This document shows, in pieces, positions 33,601 to 41,042 of a DNA stretch of 51,457 bases. Source of the stretch: Vibrio sagamiensis NBRC 104589 (lineage in GTDB: Bacteria > Pseudomonadota > Gammaproteobacteria > Enterobacterales > Vibrionaceae). The position numbers and the translations under genes are program-made. The notes beneath the pieces were generated by a model. That model ran no database searches and had not been told where the DNA came from. It worked only from the letters and a program-made list of their open reading frames with translations. Location of the stretch: the NCBI RefSeq assembly GCF_007990935.1, contig NZ_BJXJ01000031.1, forward strand, positions 1-51,457, written 5' to 3'. Position 1 is the stretch's first letter. Every line of letters starts with the position of its first letter.

Positions 33601-35326
33601 AAGATGTGGCAATGACGCTCACAGATGCGAGTAAATCATAACGTACTTGATCAGCTCTAAATGTCACCTTAAAGGTGTTTGGATTGAGCTTAGAGTCACC
33701 TTCAGCTGGGGTAAATATTTGATTAATAAGTGTGGCATTTTCTGTTGTCCAATTCAACGCAGTAACATCACCTGCATCATCCCAGACCTTACCTGTGATA
33801 GTAAAAGTTTGCCCACTTTCTAGAGAGTTCGCTAGGTTGGATAAGATTTTTATATGAGGTCGCGAGACATGAATTGGCTGAGTATCCTCTTTGCGTGCGA
33901 TGATCGTGATTGTTTCTGAAGCTGGTGTACTTTCATTGTATTCAGTAGATGTAGCAGTCACACTTACAGTGGCAGTTTTGTCTATATCTAATAGTGTATC
34001 AGCGACAAAAGTGGCTTTGAAAGTACTCGGGTTTTGCTCTGAATCGTTCTCAATTAACTCCGTTTCTTGATTTAGTAAGGTCAAATGAGGGTTTGTCCAC
34101 TCTAAAGATTTAATATCACCATCATCGGCCCAAGTTGTGCCTGAAATTGTAAATATTTCACCACTGTTTACAGAGTCAGGTATACCTGTTAATTCAATGT
34201 ATGTTTTACTAAGTGGTGTATGCTCTGGAAGAATCGTTAAGGTAGCGCTTGTAGTTTGAGAAGCTCCGCTTTCAGCGGTAATTGATGCTTGAATAGGTGC
34301 GCTGGTTGTGGTGGAAACATCCAAAGCAACAAGCGTTGCTTCAAAGTAAATGGGAAAAGGAGAAGAACTGTCAGCTTCAAGTTCTGTTTTTTCATCAATA
34401 ATGGCAAAGTGCTCACTATTATCCCAAGCAATGCTGGCAGTATCACCAAACTCATCCCATGCTCGACCTGTGACGACAAATGGTCGGCCACTAACAGCGG
34501 TCAAAGATAAGCGATCAAATTTGATTTTAGGCAAAGCAATCGGCGCAGGCTTTGTGTCCGGCTCAATTGCAAGCGTCATGGTCGCATGAGGGCTTTGGTG
34601 TTCAGTACTCGATATTGATAAAACATCAAGAGTTGCACTTGTTGCTTGAGTTACGTCATCGATCTTAAATGTGGCTGAAAATGATAATGGGTCTTGCTCA
34701 GAATCTCCCGTAGCAGGGATTAAGCTTTGCTTTACCAACTCTAGATGTTGCGTCTTCCAGTTGAATTGAGTGATGTCACCAACTCTATCCCAAGTTTTTC
34801 CTGTAATAGTAATCGTTTGGCCTCCCGTTATTGGGCCGATCATTTTATTTAAGCTAATACGTGGGATGGAGACTGATGGCTTGGTATTATCGGCATTTTC
34901 TTTAATGAAAATAGTCAATTCAATTGGTTTATTGTCACTTTTTTGGCCTGAAAGAGAAGTGGCCGTACCCAAAATAGTCCCTTTTTGAGGGACTAAAACT
35001 TGATCTACGAGGAATCTTACAGTGAAGCGTGTTGGTTCTTGCTCTGAGTCATTTGATTGTAACTGAATATCTTGGTTGAGTAATTTCATCCCTGTGCTAG
35101 ACCAGCTAATAGAAGCAATATCGGTTGTATTATCCCAAGCAATACCATGTAAAGTGAGTGTCTCACCTGCGAATATTTTCGTTGGTAAATCCGTAATATT
35201 TATGATTGGTTTTGAAGCGATGATAACGGGATTATTATTGCCTGCGTCTTGTTTAGGTAAACCACCAGAGCCATCACAAGCAGTTAAAAGCAATATAAAA
35301 AGGCTACATACAAAAGGTTTTATCAT
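30653..35326 (-). CDS. Giant lipoprotein with Ig-like repeats and a sphingomyelinase-like domain
   Basis: 1557 residues. The signal ends in a lipobox (LLTAC, Cys17). About eight Ig-like repeats of 90-120 residues follow (about 35-930). Several share the motif W..(D).GDI..L.W....L.L..Q.......DS..NP..F.A.F, and a ninth, divergent Ig-like unit reaches about 1060. Residues about 1068-1360 form an EEP-fold phosphodiesterase with VITANVFLIP, LNEAF, ATHTQADT, VGDLNVVK and LSDHF, so the Asn, Glu, His, Asp/Asn and Asp-His residues are all present. The last about 185 residues (YNTIKFRHKDTGQYIKAG..., KLYTNASKWLSIEKVDD) look beta-rich and lectin-like. It starts 16 bases after the OmpA-family gene with AGGAG, so the two form an operon. 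It is probably a surface-anchored hydrolase. The substrate, sphingomyelin or another phosphodiester, is inferred. The Asp after Cys17 would favour inner-membrane retention by the E. coli rule. Confidence 0.8.
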   Translation of the reverse strand: MIKPFVCSLFILLLTACDGSGGLPKQDAGNNNPVIIASKPIINITDLPTKIFAGETLTLHGIAWDNTTDIASISWSSTGMKLLNQDIQLQSNDSEQEPTRFTVRFLVDQVLVPQKGTILGTATSLSGQKSDNKPIELTIFIKENADNTKPSVSIPRISLNKMIGPITGGQTITITGKTWDRVGDITQFNWKTQHLELVKQSLIPATGDSEQDPLSFSATFKIDDVTQATSATLDVLSISSTEHQSPHATMTLAIEPDTKPAPIALPKIKFDRLSLTAVSGRPFVVTGRAWDEFGDTASIAWDNSEHFAIIDEKTELEADSSSPFPIYFEATLVALDVSTTTSAPIQASITAESGASQTTSATLTILPEHTPLSKTYIELTGIPDSVNSGEIFTISGTTWADDGDIKSLEWTNPHLTLLNQETELIENDSEQNPSTFKATFVADTLLDIDKTATVSVTATSTEYNESTPASETITIIARKEDTQPIHVSRPHIKILSNLANSLESGQTFTITGKVWDDAGDVTALNWTTENATLINQIFTPAEGDSKLNPNTFKVTFRADQVRYDLLASVSVIATSSDQMQSSPQTTNFTIISRDFSDASYPHIILAPIENNILTGTTIAVSGTTWDSAKGDITSLEWDAENLTLESQTFTPIEGDSIENKVSFKATFKAKEVTEDLSASITVTAHSDKGEQIQSKLDDLTIIARKENNERPVISKPTVTLTPSRDTLRPGETVTLTAEAYSTNANIDSVEWKTDSSDLSLLHADDIPTGSTDSKDKPLTLNAKFQASDFVSLEQANITVIVRGGSTGIPTSKSAKIELKPWSKPTLVKVTATPEVSSGQTITFELDAFDEDSYISHVKWFTDSPNGEVTLPSYDVPSSHQNDSADSLLEIDTFFETKDGLLNDLDVNVWAEVTSFNGTQSITEKQPVKIKKAVRPTIGVMTHAYRGDHQHLNPTQPIQDNDQITISATASAETATAGLDEIKITSYRWSQMPGDEVELTLDESEQSIPAQDQKNTVNTPLNITLPKTGKDGSDSETIYNLKLIVTDERGLESEAKEFELRVKPRTQLKVITANVFLIPLGTVERDKRISEYLKVKNDLFDFNDVVVLNEAFAGTIAGSYTQRLFDGLKTTFPYTTDPNEDSGLRLNKGVVVLSKEPIIQPAVYRVFAQACGEDEGANKGFIHVKIRKNDRIYNIIATHTQADTNACIFGSTPEGIRKAQFEEIKQYIDESLRTKAMDTSEYLYIVGDLNVVKESAEHAQMMSILSTNEPVHRGLKYSWDPHLNSLASYKNSGWNQDGQLLDYILSVKGFAQPRAWHNVVLDPTVKDVYYHVVSVPSLNAGRHYLNDLSDHFPAIGFEYLESGIPTKSFRGQNKRYNTIKFRHKDTGQYIKAGANTGIVGSWTAGDYVLIEDHTDEADIEWAIDSQYPSYWLNNDTNSFPTCLLDDSFVEIESLRHKSYFLNYTELYPSYYKLYTNASKWLSIEKVDDYGNRLSGCIENGDKIYLRDGADTSSSWSYASRVVSSGVPYFRINEYRADADIFLVEMPEAIPLDWSDLPD

Positions 35327-35342
35327 AGTTTAGATCTCCTGC

Positions 35343-36383
35343 TCACAAAGGTGTGGCCAGGTTATGGTTGTAGATTTTAATGGTCGCACTTCGGCGTTGA
35401 GAGTTTGGAACAGAAAGACTCTGCACTTCTTCACCAAGCGCTGTGATTTTAATTCGTTGTTTTTTGATATTTTCGTTTAACAAAGCTGATCTAATTGATT
35501 TTGCTCTGCGAATAGACAGGTTATCGTTATAGTGATTTGTGTCAGTATTATCTGTTGAAGCGATAATCAGAACCGACTGCTTTTCAGACACTCCTTGGGT
35601 AAAGCTTTTCAACTTAATCAGTGAATCAGGCGAAAGCTGGCTACTGTCAAAATCAAAATATAAAGTTAATGATTGCTCTTCTTTTGCCGTTGATTTGACC
35701 TTATCGGAAAGGACTAAAGAAGTTGACAGAGAGGCAGATAATGGCTCTGCATCGTATGTTCTGGGTACAGAAGCAGTCGAAATACTTGAAGGGAAATAGT
35801 AAGTTAAACCAATAAATGCTTGCCAGATATCGGATTTACCAGTGGCACTGGAACCAACAGAACTGACCCATTTTAGACCAGAATCAACACTGAATTGTTC
35901 AGATAGTTTATAACTGCCAGAGGTACCAAGATAGGGAGAAAGGCCATTGCTTGATTTGTTTACACTATAATTTAGTTCTTTGCCGTCCATATCGACAAAC
36001 CAAAGAGCTGCGCCACCGATGAGGTTAAGGCTTAATGAATCTGCAACAGGCAAAGAGTAAGCGAGACCGAGCTCAGCGCTTTGAATTTTTGCTGAGTAAT
36101 CCGCCTTCAGGAGCTGATTTTGAAGCGCTGGGTAGGTTGCATCTACTTCTCCATAATGCTGGTAACTCAGTTCGATAGCGATATTCGGGGAATATTGATA
36201 GCCAAGCGTCGCACCAAAAGAAATGTCGTTTGTATCACAGCTGAGCTCATGAGACTCACAACCACCAGAGAAGTAACTCATACCAATGGTGGGAGCAATA
36301 TACATATCAGCCATAGTGCTGTGTGACAATGTTGCTAAGGCAATAAAGATGCAACTATTCTGCACCTTTCTTTTGTGTTTCAT
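35343..36383 (-). CDS. OmpA-family outer-membrane protein
   Basis: A 346-residue protein with a signal peptide ending near TMA. An N-terminal eight-stranded beta-barrel-like domain covers about 26-198 (MYIAPTIGMSYFSGG, SFGATLGYQYSPNIAIELSYQHYGE, AELGLAYSLP, WQAFIGLTYYF). A linker follows, then an OmpA C-terminal peptidoglycan-binding domain at about 235-340 (LTLYFDFDSSQLSPDSLIKLKSF, LSIRRAKSIRSALLNENI, NSQRRSATI). It is the first gene of a two-gene minus-strand operon with the giant sphingomyelinase-like lipoprotein. It may anchor or stabilise that protein at the cell surface, which is inference. Confidence 0.85.
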   Translation of the reverse strand: MKHKRKVQNSCIFIALATLSHSTMADMYIAPTIGMSYFSGGCESHELSCDTNDISFGATLGYQYSPNIAIELSYQHYGEVDATYPALQNQLLKADYSAKIQSAELGLAYSLPVADSLSLNLIGGAALWFVDMDGKELNYSVNKSSNGLSPYLGTSGSYKLSEQFSVDSGLKWVSSVGSSATGKSDIWQAFIGLTYYFPSSISTASVPRTYDAEPLSASLSTSLVLSDKVKSTAKEEQSLTLYFDFDSSQLSPDSLIKLKSFTQGVSEKQSVLIIASTDNTDTNHYNDNLSIRRAKSIRSALLNENIKKQRIKITALGEEVQSLSVPNSQRRSATIKIYNHNLATPL

Positions 36384-36643
36384 AAGGTAAAAATTTCCGA
36401 TTTTTATTCTCGATTTTTATTGATACTTATATTTTTACATAAAAATTGCAGTGCATTGTCACATGTGTGAGAATTGACTTGAAATTGACAAAAAAAGTGG
36501 ATGAATTTAACAACCATATACCTGTGGTTTATTATGTATCTTTTGTTATTTCTTTTTTATGATTGATTATTCTGATAATTTGAGTCTTCAATTCATCAGA
36601 AAAAGAGTGATTTCAAAAATCATTGATATTAAGAAAGTAATCT

Positions 36644-36760
36644 TTATCCAATAAATGCTACCGGGTTGAACTCAAATACCGCACCGAGAGATTGAGCAGT
36701 TTTAGCCCAAAGACTTTTTGACGATTCTCTATATCGAACGATGGTACTTTCTTGTCTTTT
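36644..36760 (-). pseudogene. Possible remnant of a gene 3' end
   Basis: On the minus strand the frame ending in TAA at 36644-36646 reads STIVRYRESSKSLWAKTA then QSLGAVFEFNPVAFIG. It looks protein-like but has no start and is stopped upstream. The family is not recognised. It lies between the OmpA-family promoter and the first duplicated upstream region. The rest of the 677-base spacer (36384-37060) is AT-rich without genes. Confidence 0.3.
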
Positions 36761-36785
36761 CTACATTGGGTGCTAAGAATGTATC

Positions 36786-37087
36786 ACTGAAAAAAGGCTC
36801 TTTAGGGTTAATTGGAGATATAGTATATGTAATCTCTAATACTCATTTATCCCATTCTTCATTAGATAATTTAAAAATAAATGTAATTGTATAATACGTA
36901 AAATAATATAATTATCGAGTGAAAAATAATTGTAATACTTTTGAATTTATTCGTGATGACTTTTTATTATTTGATTGTTGATATTTTAAGTTTGAAAATC
37001 AAATTGACCTTGGGCAATGCTTAAAGTTAAAAGGAAAAATTAAAAAATAGGAATAGAATTATGAAAATGAAATTAAAATATCTTACA
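36786..37087 (+). repeat. Duplicated upstream region, copy 1
   Basis: From ACTGAAAAAAGGCTC at 36786 into the first 27 coding bases of the gene at 37061, the sequence matches 38459-38720 with indels. Shared blocks include GGGTTAATTGGAGATATAGT, TTTTTATTATTTGATT, and TTGACCTTGGGCAATGCTTA just before the ribosome binding site. TTGACC is a possible -35 element. The two genes should be regulated alike. Confidence 0.85.
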
Positions 37088-37720
37088 CTACTATCTCTAG
37101 TATCATCAGGACTCGTATTAGCGAATACAGGTGATTCCACTACTAGCGAGGAAAATGATGTCGTTATCCAAAAAAATTATTCTGAGGATGGCTACAAAAT
37201 ATATGCATTACCAAATGGACAAATTCGTACCGAAGTACCTGAGAAATTTTTTGCTTATGGTGGTGAACACAGAATCATAGCAAAAATTAATGATGTATAT
37301 ACTCATGAAACTTATAATGGAGAATGTTATTATTGTCATGTATTAGGGAATTCGGATAGTAAGGTATATGTTGAAAATTCGCAATTCTCAGGATCTGGAA
37401 TAGAAATGATAGGCTCAACGTTGTCACTAACTCAACATTCTGGTGGCCCGGGTGGTTCAGTCGGTGACGACACGCTAATTAGAGTAGTTGCAACTTATGT
37501 TGTCACAGGACAGCCTGACTATGGCTATCGTCACTATAAATCACAAGATGTGAAACCTGAAAAATTTAAGGCAAATGATGTTGTTTATAGTGAGTATGAT
37601 GAAAGTTTATATCAATGTAAAATTGAAAACTGGTGTAATGGTAACCCAATGTACTATGAGCCAGGAAAGGGTTTAAATTGGGATCAGGCATGGAGTGAAT
37701 ATGAAGTGCCATTCGAATAA
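37061..37720 (+). CDS. Secreted protein with a C-terminal CBM5/12-like (chitin-binding) module
   Basis: A 219-residue protein with a signal peptide (MKMKLKYLTLLSLVSSGLVLA). Residues about 45-155 (KIYALPNGQIRTEVPEKFF, GGEHRIIAKINDVYTHETYNGECYYC, LTQHSGGPGGSVGDDTLIR) are nearly the same as the C-terminal half of the 474-aa protein at 39515, which suggests a shared domain of unknown fold. Residues about 168-219 (PDYGYRHYKSQDV... FKANDVVYSEYDESLYQCKIENWCNG... GLNWDQAWSEYE) fit the CBM5/12 pattern of aromatic residues and a YxC-xxxWC pair, common in chitinases and secreted adhesins. It could bind chitin or host glycans. The function is not shown. Confidence 0.7.
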   Translation: MKMKLKYLTLLSLVSSGLVLANTGDSTTSEENDVVIQKNYSEDGYKIYALPNGQIRTEVPEKFFAYGGEHRIIAKINDVYTHETYNGECYYCHVLGNSDSKVYVENSQFSGSGIEMIGSTLSLTQHSGGPGGSVGDDTLIRVVATYVVTGQPDYGYRHYKSQDVKPEKFKANDVVYSEYDESLYQCKIENWCNGNPMYYEPGKGLNWDQAWSEYEVPFE

Positions 37721-37748
37721 AATAACTATTAATTATTAGTTTTTATAA

Positions 37749-37773
37749 AAGAGCGTTAGTTTCCGCTCTTTTT
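37749..37773 (+). terminator. Terminator
   Basis: AAGAGCG (37749-37755) pairs with CGCTCTT (37764-37770), followed by TTT. It ends the gene at 37061 just before the IS5-type remnant. Confidence 0.8.
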
Positions 37774-37828
37774 AGGCTTTGATGCGTAATTCACTTTCGA
37801 AGCCGAATCGACCTATTGAGATTGACTT

Positions 37829-38373
37829 TTAGCTAATTCGGCAAGTTTTAGGCATAACAAGCCCCGTAAGCTTATTTAACGATTTGAGTATCGCGTAAGT
37901 TTCACCGACTTGTGTGATGTAATTTGCACCACATTCTATGTTTACCATCCGTGCAATGCTTTTTGACTTTCCACTCGCCCCTACCATAAACTTTGAGCCC
38001 TGCTGCATCGATGGCGAGGCATTGAATCGGTCCTTTTGTTTTCATTTTAAACTACAGATCAACGTCTTTGGCTCGACGGCTTATAGAACTGTAATGTGAA
38101 CAACTCAGTGGATTTTGAGCAAGTAGAAATACAGAATCAATAAAGCCTAGTGAAGTGCGAAATGGCATTGAAAAATACGCTTTATCATTAAAGCTGTTGT
38201 AATCGCTAAATCGCTAAATCGCTAAATCGCTGAAAATACGGTCTCTGCTGCGCTTATTTTGTTTGCCTTACTTTCACCCACTTATCGCATCATAATCAAT
38301 CTAAAATGTCAAAGAGCCGTGGTTGATGATTGTACTGTTTCCAGTTGTTTGCTTTATAACGTGATTTAGGCAT
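37829..38373 (-). pseudogene. IS5/IS903-type transposase pseudogene
   Basis: Starting at the ATG complement 38371-38373 the minus strand gives MPKSRYKANNWKQYN, then frameshifted pieces DLAITTALMIKR and SRRAKDVDL. Next come AIDAAGLKVYGRGEWKVKKH, the DDE Asp region, and after a large deletion YAILKSLNKLTGL...MPKTCRIS and TAA at 37829-37831. The central catalytic part is missing. The four 8-bp repeats at 38201-38232 lie inside it and disrupt the frame. Confidence 0.85.
38201..38232. repeat. Tandem 8-bp repeat, four units
   Basis: AATCGCTA occurs three times in a row followed by AATCGCTG (38201-38232). It lies within the dead transposase and probably arose by slippage. Confidence 0.9.
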
Positions 38374-38458
38374 GAGACTACAGAGTCGAATGAATGTAGC
38401 GATCAGATCGTAAGCTTTGGATTTAGTTCCATCGATTTACGCAACAAAACCATATATA

Positions 38459-38720
38459 ACTGAAAAAAGGCTCTTAAGGGTTAATTGGAGATATAGTATA
38501 TGTAATCCTTAATACTCTATTTATCCCATTTTTATTATATAATCACTGCGTGAAAAAGTAATTATAATATTTTTTAAATTATTTTTGATGATTTTTTATT
38601 ATTTGATTATTGATGTTTTAAGTTTAAAAATTAAGTTGACCTTGGGCAATGCTTAAAGTCAAAAGGAAAATTTAAAAACATAGGAATAGAATCATGAAAA
38701 TGAAATTAAAATATCTTACA
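38459..38720 (+). repeat. Duplicated upstream region, copy 2
   Basis: It matches 36786-37087 and begins eight bases after the IS5-type remnant. It keeps TTGACCTTGGGCAATGCTTA and the start ATGAAAATGAAATTAAAATA. The copies differ mainly by a deletion of about 40 bases in the middle here. Confidence 0.85.
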
Positions 38721-39446
38721 GTACCTCTGATATCATTATCTGCGAATGCAATTGCAAATATTGATGATGTATCCGTACGAGGACCAAATGGCTATGCTCA
38801 CCAAATTCCATGTGTAAAAATAACGGAACCTTTCTACAAAGATTTGAAAGTTAGAGTTAAGCAATATATCGACGACAGTGGGATAGACGAAACAACTGAT
38901 GAGTTTTTCTATATTAACTCCGGTACAACTGGTAGTTTTTGTGGGACTCAAATTGATGGGAAAATTTGGGTAAACGGCTGGGTTGGAGTAAGTTGGGATC
39001 TTACAGACACAGCTGGTAAATCATATGCAAATTTCTCAACTCGAAGCCATTTTAATGGTGAAGGAGGTAACAATGATTGGGATATTGAAGAGAATGGACA
39101 ATGTGCAGCAGTAGAAGGCAATGGCGTTTATCTAGAATATGGTTCGACAAAATCTTGTAGTAAATTGAAAAATGTACCTGATAGTGCTGTAGTGAAGGCA
39201 ATGTTTGTTCCAAACTTAAAAGATGATTTACCTGATTATGGCTATCCTCATTACAATGCAGATGCTGTAGTGGAAGGTAGTCAGGTGTTCAAGGCAGGTG
39301 ATATTGTTTACGGTGAATCAACTAGGTCCCTATATAAGTGTAAAATTACAAATTGGTGCAATGGTCTACCGACATACTATGCTCCGGGGGATGGTCTGAA
39401 TTGGAACCAAGCATGGGATCCATATGAGCTTAAATTCATAGATTGA
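38694..39446 (+). CDS. Secreted protein with a C-terminal CBM5/12-like module, paralogue
   Basis: A 250-residue protein whose signal peptide (MKMKLKYLTVPLISLSANAIA) is like that of the protein at 37061. Residues about 24-175 are different and unrecognised, beta-rich with several Cys (CVKI, FCGTQIDGKIWVNGWVGVSWDL, QCAAVEGNGVYLEYGSTKSC). The last about 60 residues (PDYGYPHYNADAV... FKAGDIVYGESTRSLYKCKITNWCNGLPTYYAPGDGLNWNQAWDPYE) are the shared CBM5/12-like module. The conserved start and tail around a different middle point to module exchange. Expression is probably co-regulated with 37061 through the duplicated upstream region. Confidence 0.7.
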   Translation: MKMKLKYLTVPLISLSANAIANIDDVSVRGPNGYAHQIPCVKITEPFYKDLKVRVKQYIDDSGIDETTDEFFYINSGTTGSFCGTQIDGKIWVNGWVGVSWDLTDTAGKSYANFSTRSHFNGEGGNNDWDIEENGQCAAVEGNGVYLEYGSTKSCSKLKNVPDSAVVKAMFVPNLKDDLPDYGYPHYNADAVVEGSQVFKAGDIVYGESTRSLYKCKITNWCNGLPTYYAPGDGLNWNQAWDPYELKFID

Positions 39447-39456
39447 TAAATTATAT

Positions 39457-39480
39457 AAAGAGCGGAAATTTCCGCTCTTT
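39457..39480 (+). terminator. Perfect 24-base palindrome, terminator-like
   Basis: AAAGAGCGGAAA (39457-39468) and TTTCCGCTCTTT (39469-39480) form a perfect inverted repeat ending in T residues, then ATATT. Only 34 bases remain before the next gene, so it acts as a terminator or attenuator between the two genes. It is a relative of the terminator at 37749. Confidence 0.8.
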
Positions 39481-39514
39481 ATATTATAAGCTATAAATAA
39501 AAAAGGAATTTTAG

Positions 39515-40939
39515 ATGAAAAATATAATTGGGATTATATCTCTATTAATTATAACTGGAGGAAGTCATGCAAGTGAATTCTCTGGAAGTAAACCAACAGC
39601 TGCATACATGGGAGCATATGTACTAAATCAAGATCCCTATGCTTTAGAAAAAGTTGACGACAATTATGATATTAAGGATGTGTCTATCGGTTTTCTTTTA
39701 ATTAAAAAAGGGTTGAATTGCAATTTCGATAATATAACAGATGGTTCCGATGCTAATCCCATTACTGGGCATGCACAAAAATACAAAAACTTTGAAGAAA
39801 ATGGTGGTAAAGTAGGTCTTGTTTTTGGCGGTGATGCTGGCGAACATGACGATCCGGTAATGGTCTGTGATGCAAAAGAACTTTATAACTTGATCGATGA
39901 GTCAGTAAGAAGATCACCGGTTAATATAGATAGAATAACCTTTGATATTCAAAATAAAACTTGGAGAAATGGTGATTTCAGTCCAGATGAAAAAGAAGGA
40001 GCATTTTACCAAAAATTGGGCAATGTCTTAAATAACTTAAACAATCTATATCCAGATATTAGTCTCGAACTGTCAATACCACAATACACACCATATTGGG
40101 CAAGACCATACAATAATCAATTGAGAAACTTTTTAAGTAACTTTAGTCACGCAATTGATGAGTATCACATCATGACTCGAGCAAGCAGTACAGACATGCT
40201 AAGGAGATATGTGAATGATACTATGTCAGAACTTGGAGGTTGGCCAAAAGATAAAACAGTGATTTTATTGGTTGGGAGTGATAATAATCAATTTAAAGCG
40301 GACAATTTGAAAACGGAATACAGTCAATATATGGGCATGGCAACGCTATTGACTCAGGAGGCAGTGCTTGATCCTATCCGTGCGAATCTACATAAAGAAT
40401 TCAATAGTCAATATCCAAATCCGAACGACTTTAAAATATACACCTTACCCATGGGAGGTATAGAAGCAGTGATACCGCAGGGTATTTATTATGGTGAACA
40501 TCGAGTAATCGCCAAAATTAATGACGTGTATAATTTCGAAACCTACAAAGGCACTTGTTACTATTGTGATTCTGTACAAAATGATGGGAATAATATGCTT
40601 GCCATAGGAGAAAGAGAAAGGCATATTGCTCCCGGTTCGATAATTACATTAAGCTTACATAGTGGTGGTCCAGGAAGCTCAATGGGTAAAGACACGTTAA
40701 TTAGAGAATTGTCGCGTTATATCGTTAAAGGAGTTCCTGACTATGGATATCCTCACTATAAAAGTGATTTGGTAAATACCAAGCGCCAGAAATTCAGTAA
40801 TGGTGATATTGTTTACAATGATGTAAATCAAAGACTTTTTCAGTGCTTTGATGAGGCTAAATGCAATATTAATCCAGAAAAATATGAACCAGGTGAAGGG
40901 ATAAACTGGCAAGAAGCTTGGAAAGAGTATGTTAAATAA
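39515..40939 (+). CDS. Secreted modular protein: degenerate GH18-like domain plus CBM5/12-like tail
   Basis: A 474-residue protein with a signal peptide (MKNIIGIISLLIITGGSHA). Residues about 25-290 resemble a family 18 glycosidase barrel: AAYMGAYVLNQDPYALEKV, VSIGFLLIKKG, GGKVGLVFGGDAGE, VNIDRITFDIQNKTW, YHIMTRASS and TVILLVGSD. The catalytic DxxDxDxE motif is absent (ITFDIQNKTW stands in its place), so it is probably a binding protein or pseudoenzyme. Residues about 305-420 are the domain shared with 37061 (KIYTLPMGGIEAVIP, GEHRVIAKINDVY, CYYCDS, SLHSGGPGSSMGKDTLIR). Residues about 422-474 are the CBM5/12-like module. AAAAAGGAATTTT gives the ribosome binding site. The GH18 relation is a reading and not a search result. 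Confidence 0.65.
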   Translation: MKNIIGIISLLIITGGSHASEFSGSKPTAAYMGAYVLNQDPYALEKVDDNYDIKDVSIGFLLIKKGLNCNFDNITDGSDANPITGHAQKYKNFEENGGKVGLVFGGDAGEHDDPVMVCDAKELYNLIDESVRRSPVNIDRITFDIQNKTWRNGDFSPDEKEGAFYQKLGNVLNNLNNLYPDISLELSIPQYTPYWARPYNNQLRNFLSNFSHAIDEYHIMTRASSTDMLRRYVNDTMSELGGWPKDKTVILLVGSDNNQFKADNLKTEYSQYMGMATLLTQEAVLDPIRANLHKEFNSQYPNPNDFKIYTLPMGGIEAVIPQGIYYGEHRVIAKINDVYNFETYKGTCYYCDSVQNDGNNMLAIGERERHIAPGSIITLSLHSGGPGSSMGKDTLIRELSRYIVKGVPDYGYPHYKSDLVNTKRQKFSNGDIVYNDVNQRLFQCFDEAKCNINPEKYEPGEGINWQEAWKEYVK

Positions 40940-40957
40940 TAACAAATAAAATATCGG

Positions 40958-40995
40958 AAGTCGCTCAGAATATTACTGAGCGACTTATTTTTATT
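40958..40995 (+). terminator. Rho-independent terminator
   Basis: AAGTCGCTCAG (40958-40968) pairs perfectly with CTGAGCGACTT (40976-40986) around a 7-base loop, followed by ATTTTTATT. It ends the cluster of CBM-tailed genes. Confidence 0.93.
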
Positions 40996-41042
40996 AAATT
41001 ACCAAATGAATTAAACAAGCTACACAGGACAAGCACAAGAAA

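Larger units (their letters stand above)
37775..38451 (-). mobile_element. IS5-family (IS903-like) element remnant, internally deleted
   Basis: Both ends carry related terminal inverted repeats: GGCTTTGATGCGTAATTCA from 37775, and GGTTTTGTTGCGTAAATCGA read from 38451 on the minus strand. The element is 677 bp, against about 1 kb for intact relatives. The transposase (37829-38373, minus) is interrupted by stops and deleted internally. It separates the two duplicated upstream regions. Confidence 0.8.

Noticed and set aside
38201..38232. CRISPR-like repeat
   Set aside because: Four adjacent 8-bp units without spacers are a slippage microsatellite.
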